From the NCBI RefSeq assembly GCF_030523985.1, contig NZ_JAUNHK010000024.1, positions 23,054-30,528 on the forward strand: DNA of 7,475 nucleotides, read 5' to 3'. Of this stretch, positions 1 to 5,722 are shown in pieces. A model generated the notes under the pieces. It searched no databases and was not told where the DNA came from. It saw only the letters and a list, made by a program, of their open reading frames with translations. The position numbers were made by a program, and so were the translations under genes. Source of the DNA: Deinococcus sp. (GTDB lineage Bacteria; Deinococcota; Deinococci; Deinococcales; Deinococcaceae). Within the stretch, counting starts at the first letter, position 1, and every line of letters starts with the position of its first letter.

Positions 1-712
1 CGGCGTCGCGTAGGCCATAGCGTCCGGCGCGGGTGCGAACCAGCCCACTCAGATGCGCCGGAACCCCCAGCGCCGCGCCGATATCACGGGCCAGTGAGCG
101 CAGATAGGTGCCGCTGCCCACACTGGCGCGCAGCAGCAGGGTCGGAAATTCGCCCAGGGGTTCGGGCAGGGTAAACGTCATTCCGTTTTCAGCGGGCGTC
201 CAGTCGGCAGGGTCGAAGGTGCGCGGCGCGTCCTGCACACGGTCATAGACGCCCAGTAGGTCAAGGGCATGAATCTCCACTTCACGGGCCGGAAGGTCGA
301 GGCTGCCCCCCGCCCGCGCCACCGCGTAGGCCCGTTGCCCGCCCACCTGAATGGCGCTGTACTGCGGCGGAATCTGCTTTTGTGGCCCCAGGAAACCGCG
401 CAAGACTTCCTGAATCGCGGTGCTATCGGCCATCCGCCATCCGCTCTCTGCCACGGCGTCAATTGGCCCTTCCGCATCCAGTGTCGGCGTCCCTGCCCCC
501 AGCGACACCCAGGCCAGATAGTCCTTGCTGTCGGCTTCCATGAACTGCACCAGTTTGGTCGAGTCGTCCACGCACAGCACGACCACCCCCGTCGCCAGCG
601 GGTCGAGGGTGCCGGTGTGCCCGACCCGCCGCGTGCCCAGCGTGCGCCGCGCCCGGTGGACGACATCGTGCGAGGTCAGGTGAAGGGGTTTGTCGGCGGC
701 AATGACGGGCAT
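1..712 (-). CDS. truB: tRNA pseudouridine(55) synthase TruB (partial, C-terminus beyond the window)
   Basis: The product isomerises U55 to pseudouridine in the T-loop of tRNAs and acts in the cytoplasm. Reading the minus strand from the ATG at 712-710 (MPVIAADKP...) gives 237 full codons, still open at position 1. Seen directly: GHTGTLDPLATGV at residues 31-43, with the catalytic Asp of TLDP at residue 37; a YSAIQVGGQRAYAVAR block; and SVGSGTYLRSLARDIG further on. These are the conserved TruB motifs in the expected order. TruB proteins are usually about 300 residues, so roughly the last fifth lies outside the window, including any C-terminal PUA-like part. The gene starts 13 nt after the stop of the upstream MFS gene on the same strand. 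No good Shine-Dalgarno is visible, but a TACCCT hexamer ends 7 nt before the ATG, so a leaderless transcript is possible. The identification is secure from the motifs. Confidence 0.96.
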   Translation of the reverse strand, partial: MPVIAADKPLHLTSHDVVHRARRTLGTRRVGHTGTLDPLATGVVVLCVDDSTKLVQFMEADSKDYLAWVSLGAGTPTLDAEGPIDAVAESGWRMADSTAIQEVLRGFLGPQKQIPPQYSAIQVGGQRAYAVARAGGSLDLPAREVEIHALDLLGVYDRVQDAPRTFDPADWTPAENGMTFTLPEPLGEFPTLLLRASVGSGTYLRSLARDIGAALGVPAHLSGLVRTRAGRYGLRDA

Positions 713-719
713 AAGCCGC

Positions 720-725
720 AGGGTA
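720..725 (-). promoter_or_regulatory. Candidate -10 element (TACCCT) for leaderless truB
   Basis: On the minus strand, TACCCT fits TANNNT. It lies directly after the TGA of the upstream transporter gene and ends 7 nt before the truB ATG, so transcription would begin at or next to the start codon. I see no convincing -35. It matches the pattern upstream of four other genes in this window, but a single hexamer is weak evidence and truB could also be read through from the transporter. Confidence 0.4.
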
Positions 726-2018
726 TCAGGCTCCCGACTGAACCTCGGCCTGCGTGGGAAGCTCACGCGGTAGCCTCGTCCACAGCAGGGCCAGGGCCAG
801 GGCACCCAGCACCGCCAGTGCCACCAGCCCCAGACGCGGGCCGAGCGGCCCCTCCCGGCTGATCAGCGCACTCGACAGCGCTGCGCCAGGAGGCCCCATG
901 CCGACCAGCACGAAGGAATACAGGCTCATGACCCGCCCGCGCAGGCTGTCGGGAATGCTGAGCTGCACCGTCGAGTTGGCGCTGATGAGCAGCGAGAGCA
1001 TCCCGAATCCGCACAGCGCCAGCACCGGGGCCGCCAGAGCGACCTGAGGCGTCAGGCTGAGCAGCACGGCACCGACCAGCAAGATACTCGCGCCCAGCCG
1101 CAGGTTCCGCAGCGGGTTGGGCTTGCTGGCCTGCCACAGCGCCCCGACCATCGCCCCCACCCCGAAAGCCGCCGACAGCAGGCCGAACGCCGCTTCCTTG
1201 GCCTCGAACACCACGCGGGCGTAGTAGGGAATGATGACGTTGAAGTTGATGACGCTGAGGCTGAGCGCTCCGACCAGCAGCATCACGTTGCGGACACCGG
1301 GATGGGTTCGCACGTAGCGCAGGCCCTCGCGCACGTCTTCCACCATGCTGCTTTTGCCGTGCGGCTGCACCGGGGGAAACGGCAGCGTGGCAATGACGAA
1401 CAGCACCACCACGAACGACGCCACGTTCAGATAAAACGGCAGCGCCAACCGCGAAATACTGTCCGCCTGCCCGTGCGCCAGCACCGACACGCCCAGCGCC
1501 GCCACCACGCCGAACACCGCCTGCCCTATGGTGCGGCTGACGTTGAACGACAGGCTGTTGAGGGCCACCGCGTTGGACACCTGCTCACGCGGCACGAAGT
1601 CCACCACCATCGTCTGCCGGGCGGGCATGTCGAAGGCGTTGGCGGTTCCGGCGACGAAGGCCAGCACCATGACCAGCGGCACGGTCACGCTGCCCTGGTG
1701 GGTGGTGACGGCGAGCACCACCGCTGTCAGCATCAGCGTGATTTGGGTGGTCAGCAGCACGCGGCGCCGGGGCACCCGGTCCACCACTGCCCCGGCAAAA
1801 AGCGAGAGCAGCAGGCTCGGCAAAAACTGCGCTACCGTGACCTGGGCCAGCGCCGCGCTGCTGTTGCCCGACAGCTCGAGGACGAGGTACTGCTGCGCGG
1901 TGGTCTGCATCCACGACCCAGTCAGGGAGAGAAGTTGAGAAAACCAGTAGCGCCGATATTCGGGATAACGCAGCGCCCCGAAGGTGCGGGAACGCCAGGA
2001 GTGAAAGGAAGCCAGCAC
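726..2018 (-). CDS. MFS transporter, EntS/MFS_3-like
   Basis: A 430-residue integral membrane protein of the major facilitator superfamily, most like the MFS_3/EntS group of exporters. Seen directly: a short cytoplasmic N-terminus containing FGALRYPEYRRYWFSQL, typical of this group; motif A-like FAGAVVDRVPRRRVLL at about residues 74-89; FDMPARQTMVVDFVPREQVS with NAVALNSLSFNVSRTIG at about 129-165; a charged central loop near 218-240; RGRVMSLY in the C-terminal half; and some 10-12 hydrophobic segments. In family members I remember, the motif near 165 reads GPA; here it is GQA (Gln166). The start is GTG at 2018. An in-frame stop lies just upstream at 2048-2046, and the next in-frame Met is residue 37, inside the first membrane region. 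A TATGCT hexamer ends 6 nt before this GTG. The substrate cannot be read from the sequence; a siderophore, a drug or another small molecule is possible. Confidence 0.9.
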   Translation of the reverse strand: MLASFHSWRSRTFGALRYPEYRRYWFSQLLSLTGSWMQTTAQQYLVLELSGNSSAALAQVTVAQFLPSLLLSLFAGAVVDRVPRRRVLLTTQITLMLTAVVLAVTTHQGSVTVPLVMVLAFVAGTANAFDMPARQTMVVDFVPREQVSNAVALNSLSFNVSRTIGQAVFGVVAALGVSVLAHGQADSISRLALPFYLNVASFVVVLFVIATLPFPPVQPHGKSSMVEDVREGLRYVRTHPGVRNVMLLVGALSLSVINFNVIIPYYARVVFEAKEAAFGLLSAAFGVGAMVGALWQASKPNPLRNLRLGASILLVGAVLLSLTPQVALAAPVLALCGFGMLSLLISANSTVQLSIPDSLRGRVMSLYSFVLVGMGPPGAALSSALISREGPLGPRLGLVALAVLGALALALLWTRLPRELPTQAEVQSGA

Positions 2019-2024
2019 CTGCCC

Positions 2025-2030
2025 AGCATA
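2025..2030 (-). promoter_or_regulatory. Candidate -10 element (TATGCT) for a leaderless MFS transporter mRNA
   Basis: The minus strand carries TATGCT, a TANNNT match, followed by GGGCAG and then the GTG start. A 6-nt gap puts transcription start on the start codon. No Shine-Dalgarno at a useful distance competes with this reading, and no clear -35 is visible. It supports the choice of GTG as the start. Confidence 0.5.
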
Positions 2031-2156
2031 GGCGCGTGCGCCGTTTCATGCCGGCGAGCGGAAGGCGGCTTTACAGACCAACGGGCCGTAAAAATACACA
2101 CGCTTTGCCTAAAACAGAAGATGAGTCGTTCATTTGTCAGCAGTAAGAAGAAAAAG

Positions 2157-2175
2157 TGAAAACGTGCATTTTTCA
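2157..2175. repeat. Inverted repeat TGAAAA-N7-TTTTCA
   Basis: There are perfect 6-bp arms around a 7-bp centre (CGTGCAT) in the AT-rich gap between divergent genes. It could be an operator for a dimeric regulator, or a small RNA hairpin. The arms are AT-rich, so chance occurrence in this composition cannot be excluded. Confidence 0.4.
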
Positions 2176-2212
2176 GTCTCAAAAACCAGAAAAAACGGGG
2201 GAATCCGTATGA

Positions 2213-2222
2213 GAAACCTCTC
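2213..2222. repeat. Decamer GAAACCTCTC, copy 1 of a possible operator
   Basis: GAAACCTCTC matches the copy at 2242 in 9 of 10 bases. It sits in the wider 12-bp GAGA-N4-TCTC palindrome at 2211-2222. The two copies start 29 bp apart, close to three helical turns, just upstream of the likely promoter of the LysM-NlpC/P60 gene. The reading as a regulator site is inference. Confidence 0.35.
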
Positions 2223-2231
2223 AAAAAAGAC

Positions 2232-2286
2232 TGGTCATCTCGAAACCTTTCGTGTTAGTTTAGACAGCATAAATATTCGTTAAAGT
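2232..2286 (+). promoter_or_regulatory. Probable promoter region of the LysM-NlpC/P60 gene
   Basis: Several promoter-like hexamers occur here and I cannot choose between them. TGGTCA (2232-2237) stands 18 nt before TAGTTT (2256-2261). TAGACA (2261-2266) is only 14 nt before TAAAGT (2281-2286). TAAATA lies at 2270-2275. Any of them would leave a 5' leader of roughly 70-100 nt before the ATG at 2361, unlike the leaderless pattern of the neighbours. Confidence 0.3.
2242..2251. repeat. Decamer GAAACCTTTC, copy 2 of a possible operator
   Basis: GAAACCTTTC is itself a palindrome (GAAA-CC-TTTC). It extends by one pair to CGAAA-CC-TTTCG at 2241-2252. It is the second copy of the decamer at 2213-2222 and lies immediately before the promoter-like AT-rich stretch at 2254-2286. 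Confidence 0.35.
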
Positions 2287-2360
2287 CCCTTGAGCCTTCT
2301 GCCTCGTCCAGCTTGTGGCCTGATTCACGGCGAGCGTTTTCCCATGAGAGAGACAGCCTG

Positions 2361-3254
2361 ATGACACGACCTGCTGCCCGTTCCCGCTTTTTCCTGCTCA
2401 CCTCGCTCCTGACTACCCTCGTCCTGAGTGCGGAGGTGAAAGCCCAGACGGTGCAGCCTGCCGCGTCCTCCGTGGTCAGCGTCACCGTGCAGCGCGGCGA
2501 CACCGCCTATTCCATCGCCCGCCACAACGGCCTGTCTGTTGACCTCCTGCTTTCGTACAACAACATGACCTCGCCTGACCTCGCCGTAGGTCAGGTTCTT
2601 TATTTGCGCCCCCCCACCCACACGGTGCAGCCCGGCGATACGGTCTACGGCCTGTCGCGGCAGTACGGTGTGCCCGTAGACGCCATCCTCGCCGCCAACA
2701 CCATGCCCCGCAGCGTCAAGCTGGAAGTCGGTCAGCTGGTCAAACTGCCCGTCGGTGCGGAGTCGGTGGCTGCGGCGGCGCCTGCCCCTGTCGCTGCGGC
2801 TTCCGCGCCCCTGACGCGCTCGGCCTTGCAGCCCCAGACCTTTTCGGCCCCGCCCCAGGTCACTTCGAGCAGCTGGTACAGCAGCGCCATGTCCCTGCTC
2901 GGTACTCCCTACGTTCTGGGAGGCACCACCCGCAAGGGCACCGATTGCAGCGGCTTCGTGTTGCAGGTCATGAGTCCGCTAGGCGTGCGCCTGCCCCGCC
3001 GCAGTGTGGATCAGGCCCGCGCCGGTCTGCCAGTGGACGAGGCCGACCTGCGCCCCGGCGACCTGCTGTTTTTCGACACGGCGGGCGGCGGCGAGGTCAC
3101 GCACGTCGGCATCTACCTCGGCAACGACAGCTTCATCAACGCCAACAGCTACTACGGCAAGGTCGTGGTGGACAAGTTCCGTTCCGACAGCTACTGGTCG
3201 CCCCGGTTCATGGGTGCGCGCCGCGTCATGATGGACGCGATGGCATCGAACTGA
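2361..3254 (+). CDS. Secreted LysM-LysM-NlpC/P60 peptidoglycan hydrolase
   Basis: This is a predicted exported cell-wall endopeptidase that binds glycan through LysM and cuts the stem or cross-link peptides through NlpC/P60. I chose the ATG at 2361 (297 residues) because it gives a clean signal peptide: MTRPAARSR, a hydrophobic core, then a likely cut after VKAQ (about residue 29). A TTG start at 2313 would add 16 charged residues before it. Order of parts: LysM 1 at about 40-83 (VQRGDTAYSIARHNGL), LysM 2 at about 87-130 (VQPGDTVYGLSRQYGV), an Ala/Pro/Ser linker at 131-171, and NlpC/P60 at 172-294. In the last domain, TDCSGFV carries the catalytic Cys196, THVGIYLG the His248, and FINANS puts Asn260 where many members have the third residue, His. 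The start has only a weak purine-rich GAGAGAGA element 7 nt upstream. The gene diverges from the transporter on its left; the next plus-strand gene begins 86 nt downstream. Confidence 0.93.
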   Translation: MTRPAARSRFFLLTSLLTTLVLSAEVKAQTVQPAASSVVSVTVQRGDTAYSIARHNGLSVDLLLSYNNMTSPDLAVGQVLYLRPPTHTVQPGDTVYGLSRQYGVPVDAILAANTMPRSVKLEVGQLVKLPVGAESVAAAAPAPVAAASAPLTRSALQPQTFSAPPQVTSSSWYSSAMSLLGTPYVLGGTTRKGTDCSGFVLQVMSPLGVRLPRRSVDQARAGLPVDEADLRPGDLLFFDTAGGGEVTHVGIYLGNDSFINANSYYGKVVVDKFRSDSYWSPRFMGARRVMMDAMASN

Positions 3255-3325
3255 GCGAGCGAACGCCTCGCCCTGGCCTCGACGCCGACTGGACCTCCCC
3301 CCGCGCTGACGGCGTACGGTGGGCG

Positions 3326-3331
3326 TAGGCT
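3326..3331 (+). promoter_or_regulatory. Candidate -10 element (TAGGCT) for the DHA2 transporter
   Basis: TAGGCT ends 9 nt before the ATG at 3341, which would leave a leader of only 2-3 nt. The spacing is looser than in the other four or five cases in the window, and no obvious -35 is seen, so this is the weakest member of the set. Confidence 0.3.
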
Positions 3332-3340
3332 GGGGCCTGT

Positions 3341-4714
3341 ATGACCACTGCCCCCCTTTCCCCCTCGCCCCGGGCGCGGCAACTGGCGACCCTGGGCCTC
3401 ATCGTGGGGGTCTTTCTCAACGCCCTCGAATCGAGCGTGGTGGCGACCGCCATGCCCAGCGTGATTGCCGACCTGCACGGCCAGCACCTCTATGCGCTTC
3501 CCTTCGCCATGTACCTGCTGACCGCCACCGTCGGCAGTCCGCTGTGGGGGCGGGCCTCCGACCTGGTGGGGCGCAAGCGGCTTTATCTGGTCGGCGCGGT
3601 CATGTTCCTGCTCGGCTCGGCGCTGTGTGGCGCGGCCCAGAACATGGGCTGGCTCATTGGAGCGCGGGCGCTGCAAGGGCTGGGGGCCGGAGCGCTGCTT
3701 ACGCTGTCGCTGACCATCGTGGGCGAACTGTATTCGCTGGAAGAACGCAGCCGGGTGCAGGCCTTTATCAGCGGCGTTTGGGGCATCTCGGGACTGGCGG
3801 GGCCGCTGCTGGGCGGCTGGCTGACCGAAACGTTGTCCTGGCGCTGGACTTTTTATGTTTCCCTCCCTTTTGGCCTGCTGGCGGTGTGGCTGGTGTCGCG
3901 CTTTCTGTGGGAAACGGGCGAACGGCGACCCGCGCAACTCGACTGGGCGGGCGCGGCCTTGTTCAGCGTGGGCAGTGCGCTGACCATCTGGGGGCTGGAG
4001 ATGCAGCGCTGGCCGCTGGTGGGGCTGGGCCTCCTCACGCTGGCGGGCGCGGTGGCCCTCGAATCGCGTCACCCCGCACCGCTGCTGCCGATGAAGGCGC
4101 TGCGCGACCTGACCCCCGCCACCGCTTTTATCGGCAATTTCCTAGGCGGCGCGGCTTATTTCGGTGTTATCGCCTACTTGCCGCTCTACGCCCAGGGGGT
4201 GACGGGCCAGGGGGCCACGGCGGCTGGGGCCATTCTGACGCCCATGCTGGTCGGCTGGACGTTGACCAGTATTCTCTCGGCCCGACTGGTGAAGGTCATT
4301 CCGCTGGCCCGGCTCTCCCAGACCGGATTCGCGCTGCTGACGCTGATGTTCTTGGCGCTGACCTTCACCGTCCATTCTCCGCTGTGGGTCACCAGTGCGC
4401 TGGGCTTTGCTGTAGGCATGGGCATGGGCTTTTCTATGCTGAGTCTGTTGCTGGCGGCGCAGCAGTCGGCTCCCAGGGGAGAACTCGGCGCGGTGACCAG
4501 TGGGGTCATGTTTGCCCGGCAGATGGGTGGGGCACTGGGCACGGCGCTGATGGCGCTGCTTATTGGTGCTCATGCCATCGGCGTCGGCGGGCTGGAACTG
4601 GCCGAGGGCCTGCGCCGCGCCTATTTCCTGGCGTTGGGTCTGGTGGGGACAGCCTTCGTGTTCAGCCTGCGCCTGCGGCCCGAATTGCCCGCATCAGAGG
4701 CGAATGCCCATTGA
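3341..4714 (+). CDS. DHA2-family (EmrB/QacA-like) MFS efflux permease
   Basis: A 457-residue major facilitator of the drug:H+ antiporter-2 type, predicted to export toxic or hydrophobic small compounds across the inner membrane using the proton gradient. Seen directly: a motif D1-like NALESSVVATAMPSVIADL at about 27-45; motif A GRASDLVGRKRL at 70-81; motif B-like RALQGLGAGALL at 109-120; the antiporter motif C GISGLAGPLLGG at 148-159, followed by WRWTFYVSLPFGL; DWAGAALF at 201-208, common in DHA2 proteins; and 12-14 hydrophobic segments in all. In motif D1 the usual acidic residue is Asp; here it is Glu30. Family members usually have 14 helices in about 480-510 residues, so this one is slightly short. 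The ATG at 3341 begins a short N-terminus (MTTAPLSPSP) before the first helix. A longer open frame overlaps it from 3319, but it encodes no recognisable protein. The substrate is unknown. Confidence 0.92.
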   Translation: MTTAPLSPSPRARQLATLGLIVGVFLNALESSVVATAMPSVIADLHGQHLYALPFAMYLLTATVGSPLWGRASDLVGRKRLYLVGAVMFLLGSALCGAAQNMGWLIGARALQGLGAGALLTLSLTIVGELYSLEERSRVQAFISGVWGISGLAGPLLGGWLTETLSWRWTFYVSLPFGLLAVWLVSRFLWETGERRPAQLDWAGAALFSVGSALTIWGLEMQRWPLVGLGLLTLAGAVALESRHPAPLLPMKALRDLTPATAFIGNFLGGAAYFGVIAYLPLYAQGVTGQGATAAGAILTPMLVGWTLTSILSARLVKVIPLARLSQTGFALLTLMFLALTFTVHSPLWVTSALGFAVGMGMGFSMLSLLLAAQQSAPRGELGAVTSGVMFARQMGGALGTALMALLIGAHAIGVGGLELAEGLRRAYFLALGLVGTAFVFSLRLRPELPASEANAH

Positions 4715-4726
4715 CCGTTGGTTGTT

Positions 4727-4732
4727 TAGACT
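4727..4732 (+). promoter_or_regulatory. Candidate -10 element (TAGACT) for a leaderless mRNA
   Basis: TAGACT, within TTTAGACT, ends 5 nt before the ATG at 4738. The same TAGACT hexamer precedes the PhzF gene at 7455-7460. A TTGACC at 4711-4716 looks like a -35 but is only 10 nt away and overlaps the preceding stop codon, so it is probably accidental. The gene therefore probably has its own start site as well as any read-through from the transporter. Confidence 0.45.
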
Positions 4733-4737
4733 GAAGA

Positions 4738-5316
4738 ATGTCCAGTCTCAGGTATGTTCTGGCGCTGGGTGGCGCGTTGGCTGTGACAGCGCGGGCCGCC
4801 GATCCTCCCACCATCGTCCAGATTCGGGCCAATTACGCGGCGGTCAACGCCAGCATTGGGGCGCAGAAGTACAAAAAGCAGTCTGGGGAGGTCGCAGGGT
4901 GCGGCGACTTCTATAGGGTCTATACCCGCTGGCTCGACTCCCGGGGGACCATCCGGCGGCTGGACGAAAAGGTGTACGGTGATTCCGTCAGCGCAGGCTC
5001 GGAGTTTTTCAGCTCGTTCTGGTTCGATGCGGCGGGACGGCTGGATTTTGCCCTCTACCAGCAAACCCGTTACGACTACAAAATCGTCCCGGACAAAAAT
5101 GGCGTCAACCAGCCCGTCCTCAAAAACGGTCAGCCCGTGGTCGCCAAAGTGCGTCCCGAGGTGGAGCTGCGGGCGTATTTCGACGACCAGGGCCGGGTTC
5201 TTCGTCTCCTGAACAACTACCCGCTGGGTGCCCAGGAGACGGCAGAGGTCGTCAGGATGCTCAGGCACACCGCCGCGACTCCCTGGAAAAGCCTGCTGAA
5301 TCCTAGGGGATGCTGA
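4738..5316 (+). CDS. Small exported protein of unknown function
   Basis: I do not recognise this 192-residue protein. The N-terminus MSSLRYVLALGGALAVTARAADPP looks like a Sec signal peptide, with a likely cut after ARA (residue 20), giving a mature protein of about 172 residues in the periplasm or outside the cell. The mature part is rich in Tyr, Phe and charged residues and has no further membrane helix. Two stretches resemble each other in form, an aromatic/Asp-Gly turn followed by an Arg-Leu strand: WLDSRGTIRRL (65-75) and YFDDQGRVLRL (147-157), with WFDAAGRLDF (95-104) between them, which suggests repeated beta hairpins. After cleavage only Cys55 and the C-terminal Cys192 remain, a possible disulfide pair. 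The gene lies 23 nt after the DHA2 permease and meets the DUF1622 gene head-on with 12 nt between stop codons. The coding call rests on the signal peptide, the intact frame and the -10 at 4727. Confidence 0.8.
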   Translation: MSSLRYVLALGGALAVTARAADPPTIVQIRANYAAVNASIGAQKYKKQSGEVAGCGDFYRVYTRWLDSRGTIRRLDEKVYGDSVSAGSEFFSSFWFDAAGRLDFALYQQTRYDYKIVPDKNGVNQPVLKNGQPVVAKVRPEVELRAYFDDQGRVLRLLNNYPLGAQETAEVVRMLRHTAATPWKSLLNPRGC

Positions 5317-5328
5317 GGAAACCCGGCG

Positions 5329-5709
5329 TCACCCGTGTTCGGGGTGGGTGGTGCGCCCGTGCTGGCGCTCGTGGGCTTCGATTTCCTTTTGCAGGAAGAA
5401 GTTCAGGGCCGTTCGCAAAAAGGCGATGGCCCCCAGCTTGCCGATGTCGTCCCAGGTGGGGGCGATGGCGGTCAGGAGAATGTCGGCGGCCAGCAGAAAT
5501 TCGAGCGAGATGGCGAGCCAGCGCCCCAGTTGCAGGCGCAGGCTTTCTTTGATTTCGTCGGGGGCACGGTCACGCCGGGCAAAGATGCGGGCCGAGCGCC
5601 ACAGACCTTCTAGCACCGCCACCGCGATAATCAGCACGGCCGAAAGTTCAGCCAGTCGCGCCACGTTCATGGCCCCGAGCCGCACGAAATGTTCCAGGGT
5701 TTCGAGCAT
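5329..5709 (-). CDS. DUF1622 family membrane protein
   Basis: A 126-residue integral membrane protein of unknown role, recognised as DUF1622 from the conserved stretch RLQLGRWLAISLEFLLAADI (58-77), followed by LLTAIAPTWDDIGKLGAIAF and LRTALNFFLQKEIEAH. Three membrane segments are visible at about 18-37, 64-82 and 88-106. A charged loop (about 40-60, RSARIFARRDRAPDEIKES) lies between the first two, and the tail is polar and His-rich. The length is normal for the family. The ATG at 5709 follows the stop of the HAD gene by 11 nt and has the clearest Shine-Dalgarno in the window, AAAGGA, whose first two As belong to the upstream TAA. This implies cotranscription and probably translational coupling with the HAD gene. 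No enzymatic motif is seen and I do not infer a function. Confidence 0.9.
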   Translation of the reverse strand: MLETLEHFVRLGAMNVARLAELSAVLIIAVAVLEGLWRSARIFARRDRAPDEIKESLRLQLGRWLAISLEFLLAADILLTAIAPTWDDIGKLGAIAFLRTALNFFLQKEIEAHERQHGRTTHPEHG

Positions 5710-5716
5710 GGCAGCG

Positions 5717-5722
5717 TCCTTT
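5717..5722 (-). promoter_or_regulatory. Shine-Dalgarno AAAGGA for the DUF1622 gene
   Basis: AAAGGA on the minus strand ends 7 nt before the ATG at 5709 and overlaps the TAA stop of the upstream HAD gene. It fixes the start codon and points to coupled translation. It contrasts with the neighbouring genes, which carry -10-like hexamers at this distance instead. Confidence 0.7.

Larger units (their letters stand above)
2019..2360. other. AT-rich divergent intergenic region with phased A-tracts
   Basis: This 342-bp gap separates the divergent MFS and LysM-NlpC/P60 genes. By hand count, 2081-2280 holds 78 G or C in 200 bases (39%), far below the flanking genes. Plus-strand A-runs sit at 2090-2094, 2111-2114, 2151-2155, 2181-2185, 2190-2195 and 2223-2228. 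Their centres are separated by about 20, 40, 30, 10 and 33 bp, close to multiples of one helical turn, which predicts intrinsic curvature. The region also holds a 19-bp inverted repeat and a decamer repeat, listed separately. I see no supported protein gene, tRNA or recognisable riboswitch in it. It most likely contains the promoters for both flanking genes. Confidence 0.75.

Noticed and set aside
269..862. Plus-strand 197-residue open frame
   Set aside because: It lies antisense across the truB/transporter junction; its Pro/Arg/His-rich product is a GC-rich shadow, while the minus-strand frames encode recognisable families.
1302..2159. Plus-strand 285-residue open frame, very rich in His, Arg and Gln
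   Set aside because: It is antisense to the MFS transporter, whose motifs are clear; the His/Arg/Gln-rich product is what a hydrophobic gene gives in its opposite frame.
2121..2159. Twelve-codon plus-strand ORF ending in four lysines (MSRSFVSSKKKK)
   Set aside because: It is the tail of the rejected antisense frame, in an A-rich stretch that explains the lysines, with no ribosome site or promoter spaced for it.
2195..2280. Possible c-di-AMP (ydaO-type) riboswitch before the NlpC/P60 gene, prompted by GGGGGAATCC
   Set aside because: Such riboswitches do control NlpC/P60 genes elsewhere, but I cannot find the conserved pairing stems or the other core blocks here.
3255..3271. GCGAG-N7-CTCGC as a terminator after the hydrolase gene
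   Set aside because: The stem is only 5 bp and no T-run follows; not enough for an intrinsic terminator.
3191..4072. Minus-strand 293-residue open frame
   Set aside because: It is antisense to the end of the hydrolase and the start of the DHA2 gene; low-complexity Arg/Gln/His/Pro composition.
4711..4732. TTGACC as the -35 of the promoter before the small exported protein
   Set aside because: It is only 10 nt from TAGACT and is formed by the stop codon of the previous gene.
3319..4734. Plus-strand 471-residue open frame longer than the DHA2 gene it overlaps
   Set aside because: Its product has no membrane pattern or motif and is Gly/Arg/Ala-rich; the 3341-4714 frame carries all the DHA2 motifs.
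5331..5345. CCCG-TGTT-CGGG hairpin between convergent genes as a shared terminator
   Set aside because: The stem is 4 bp, has no T-run, and lies inside the last codons of the DUF1622 gene.
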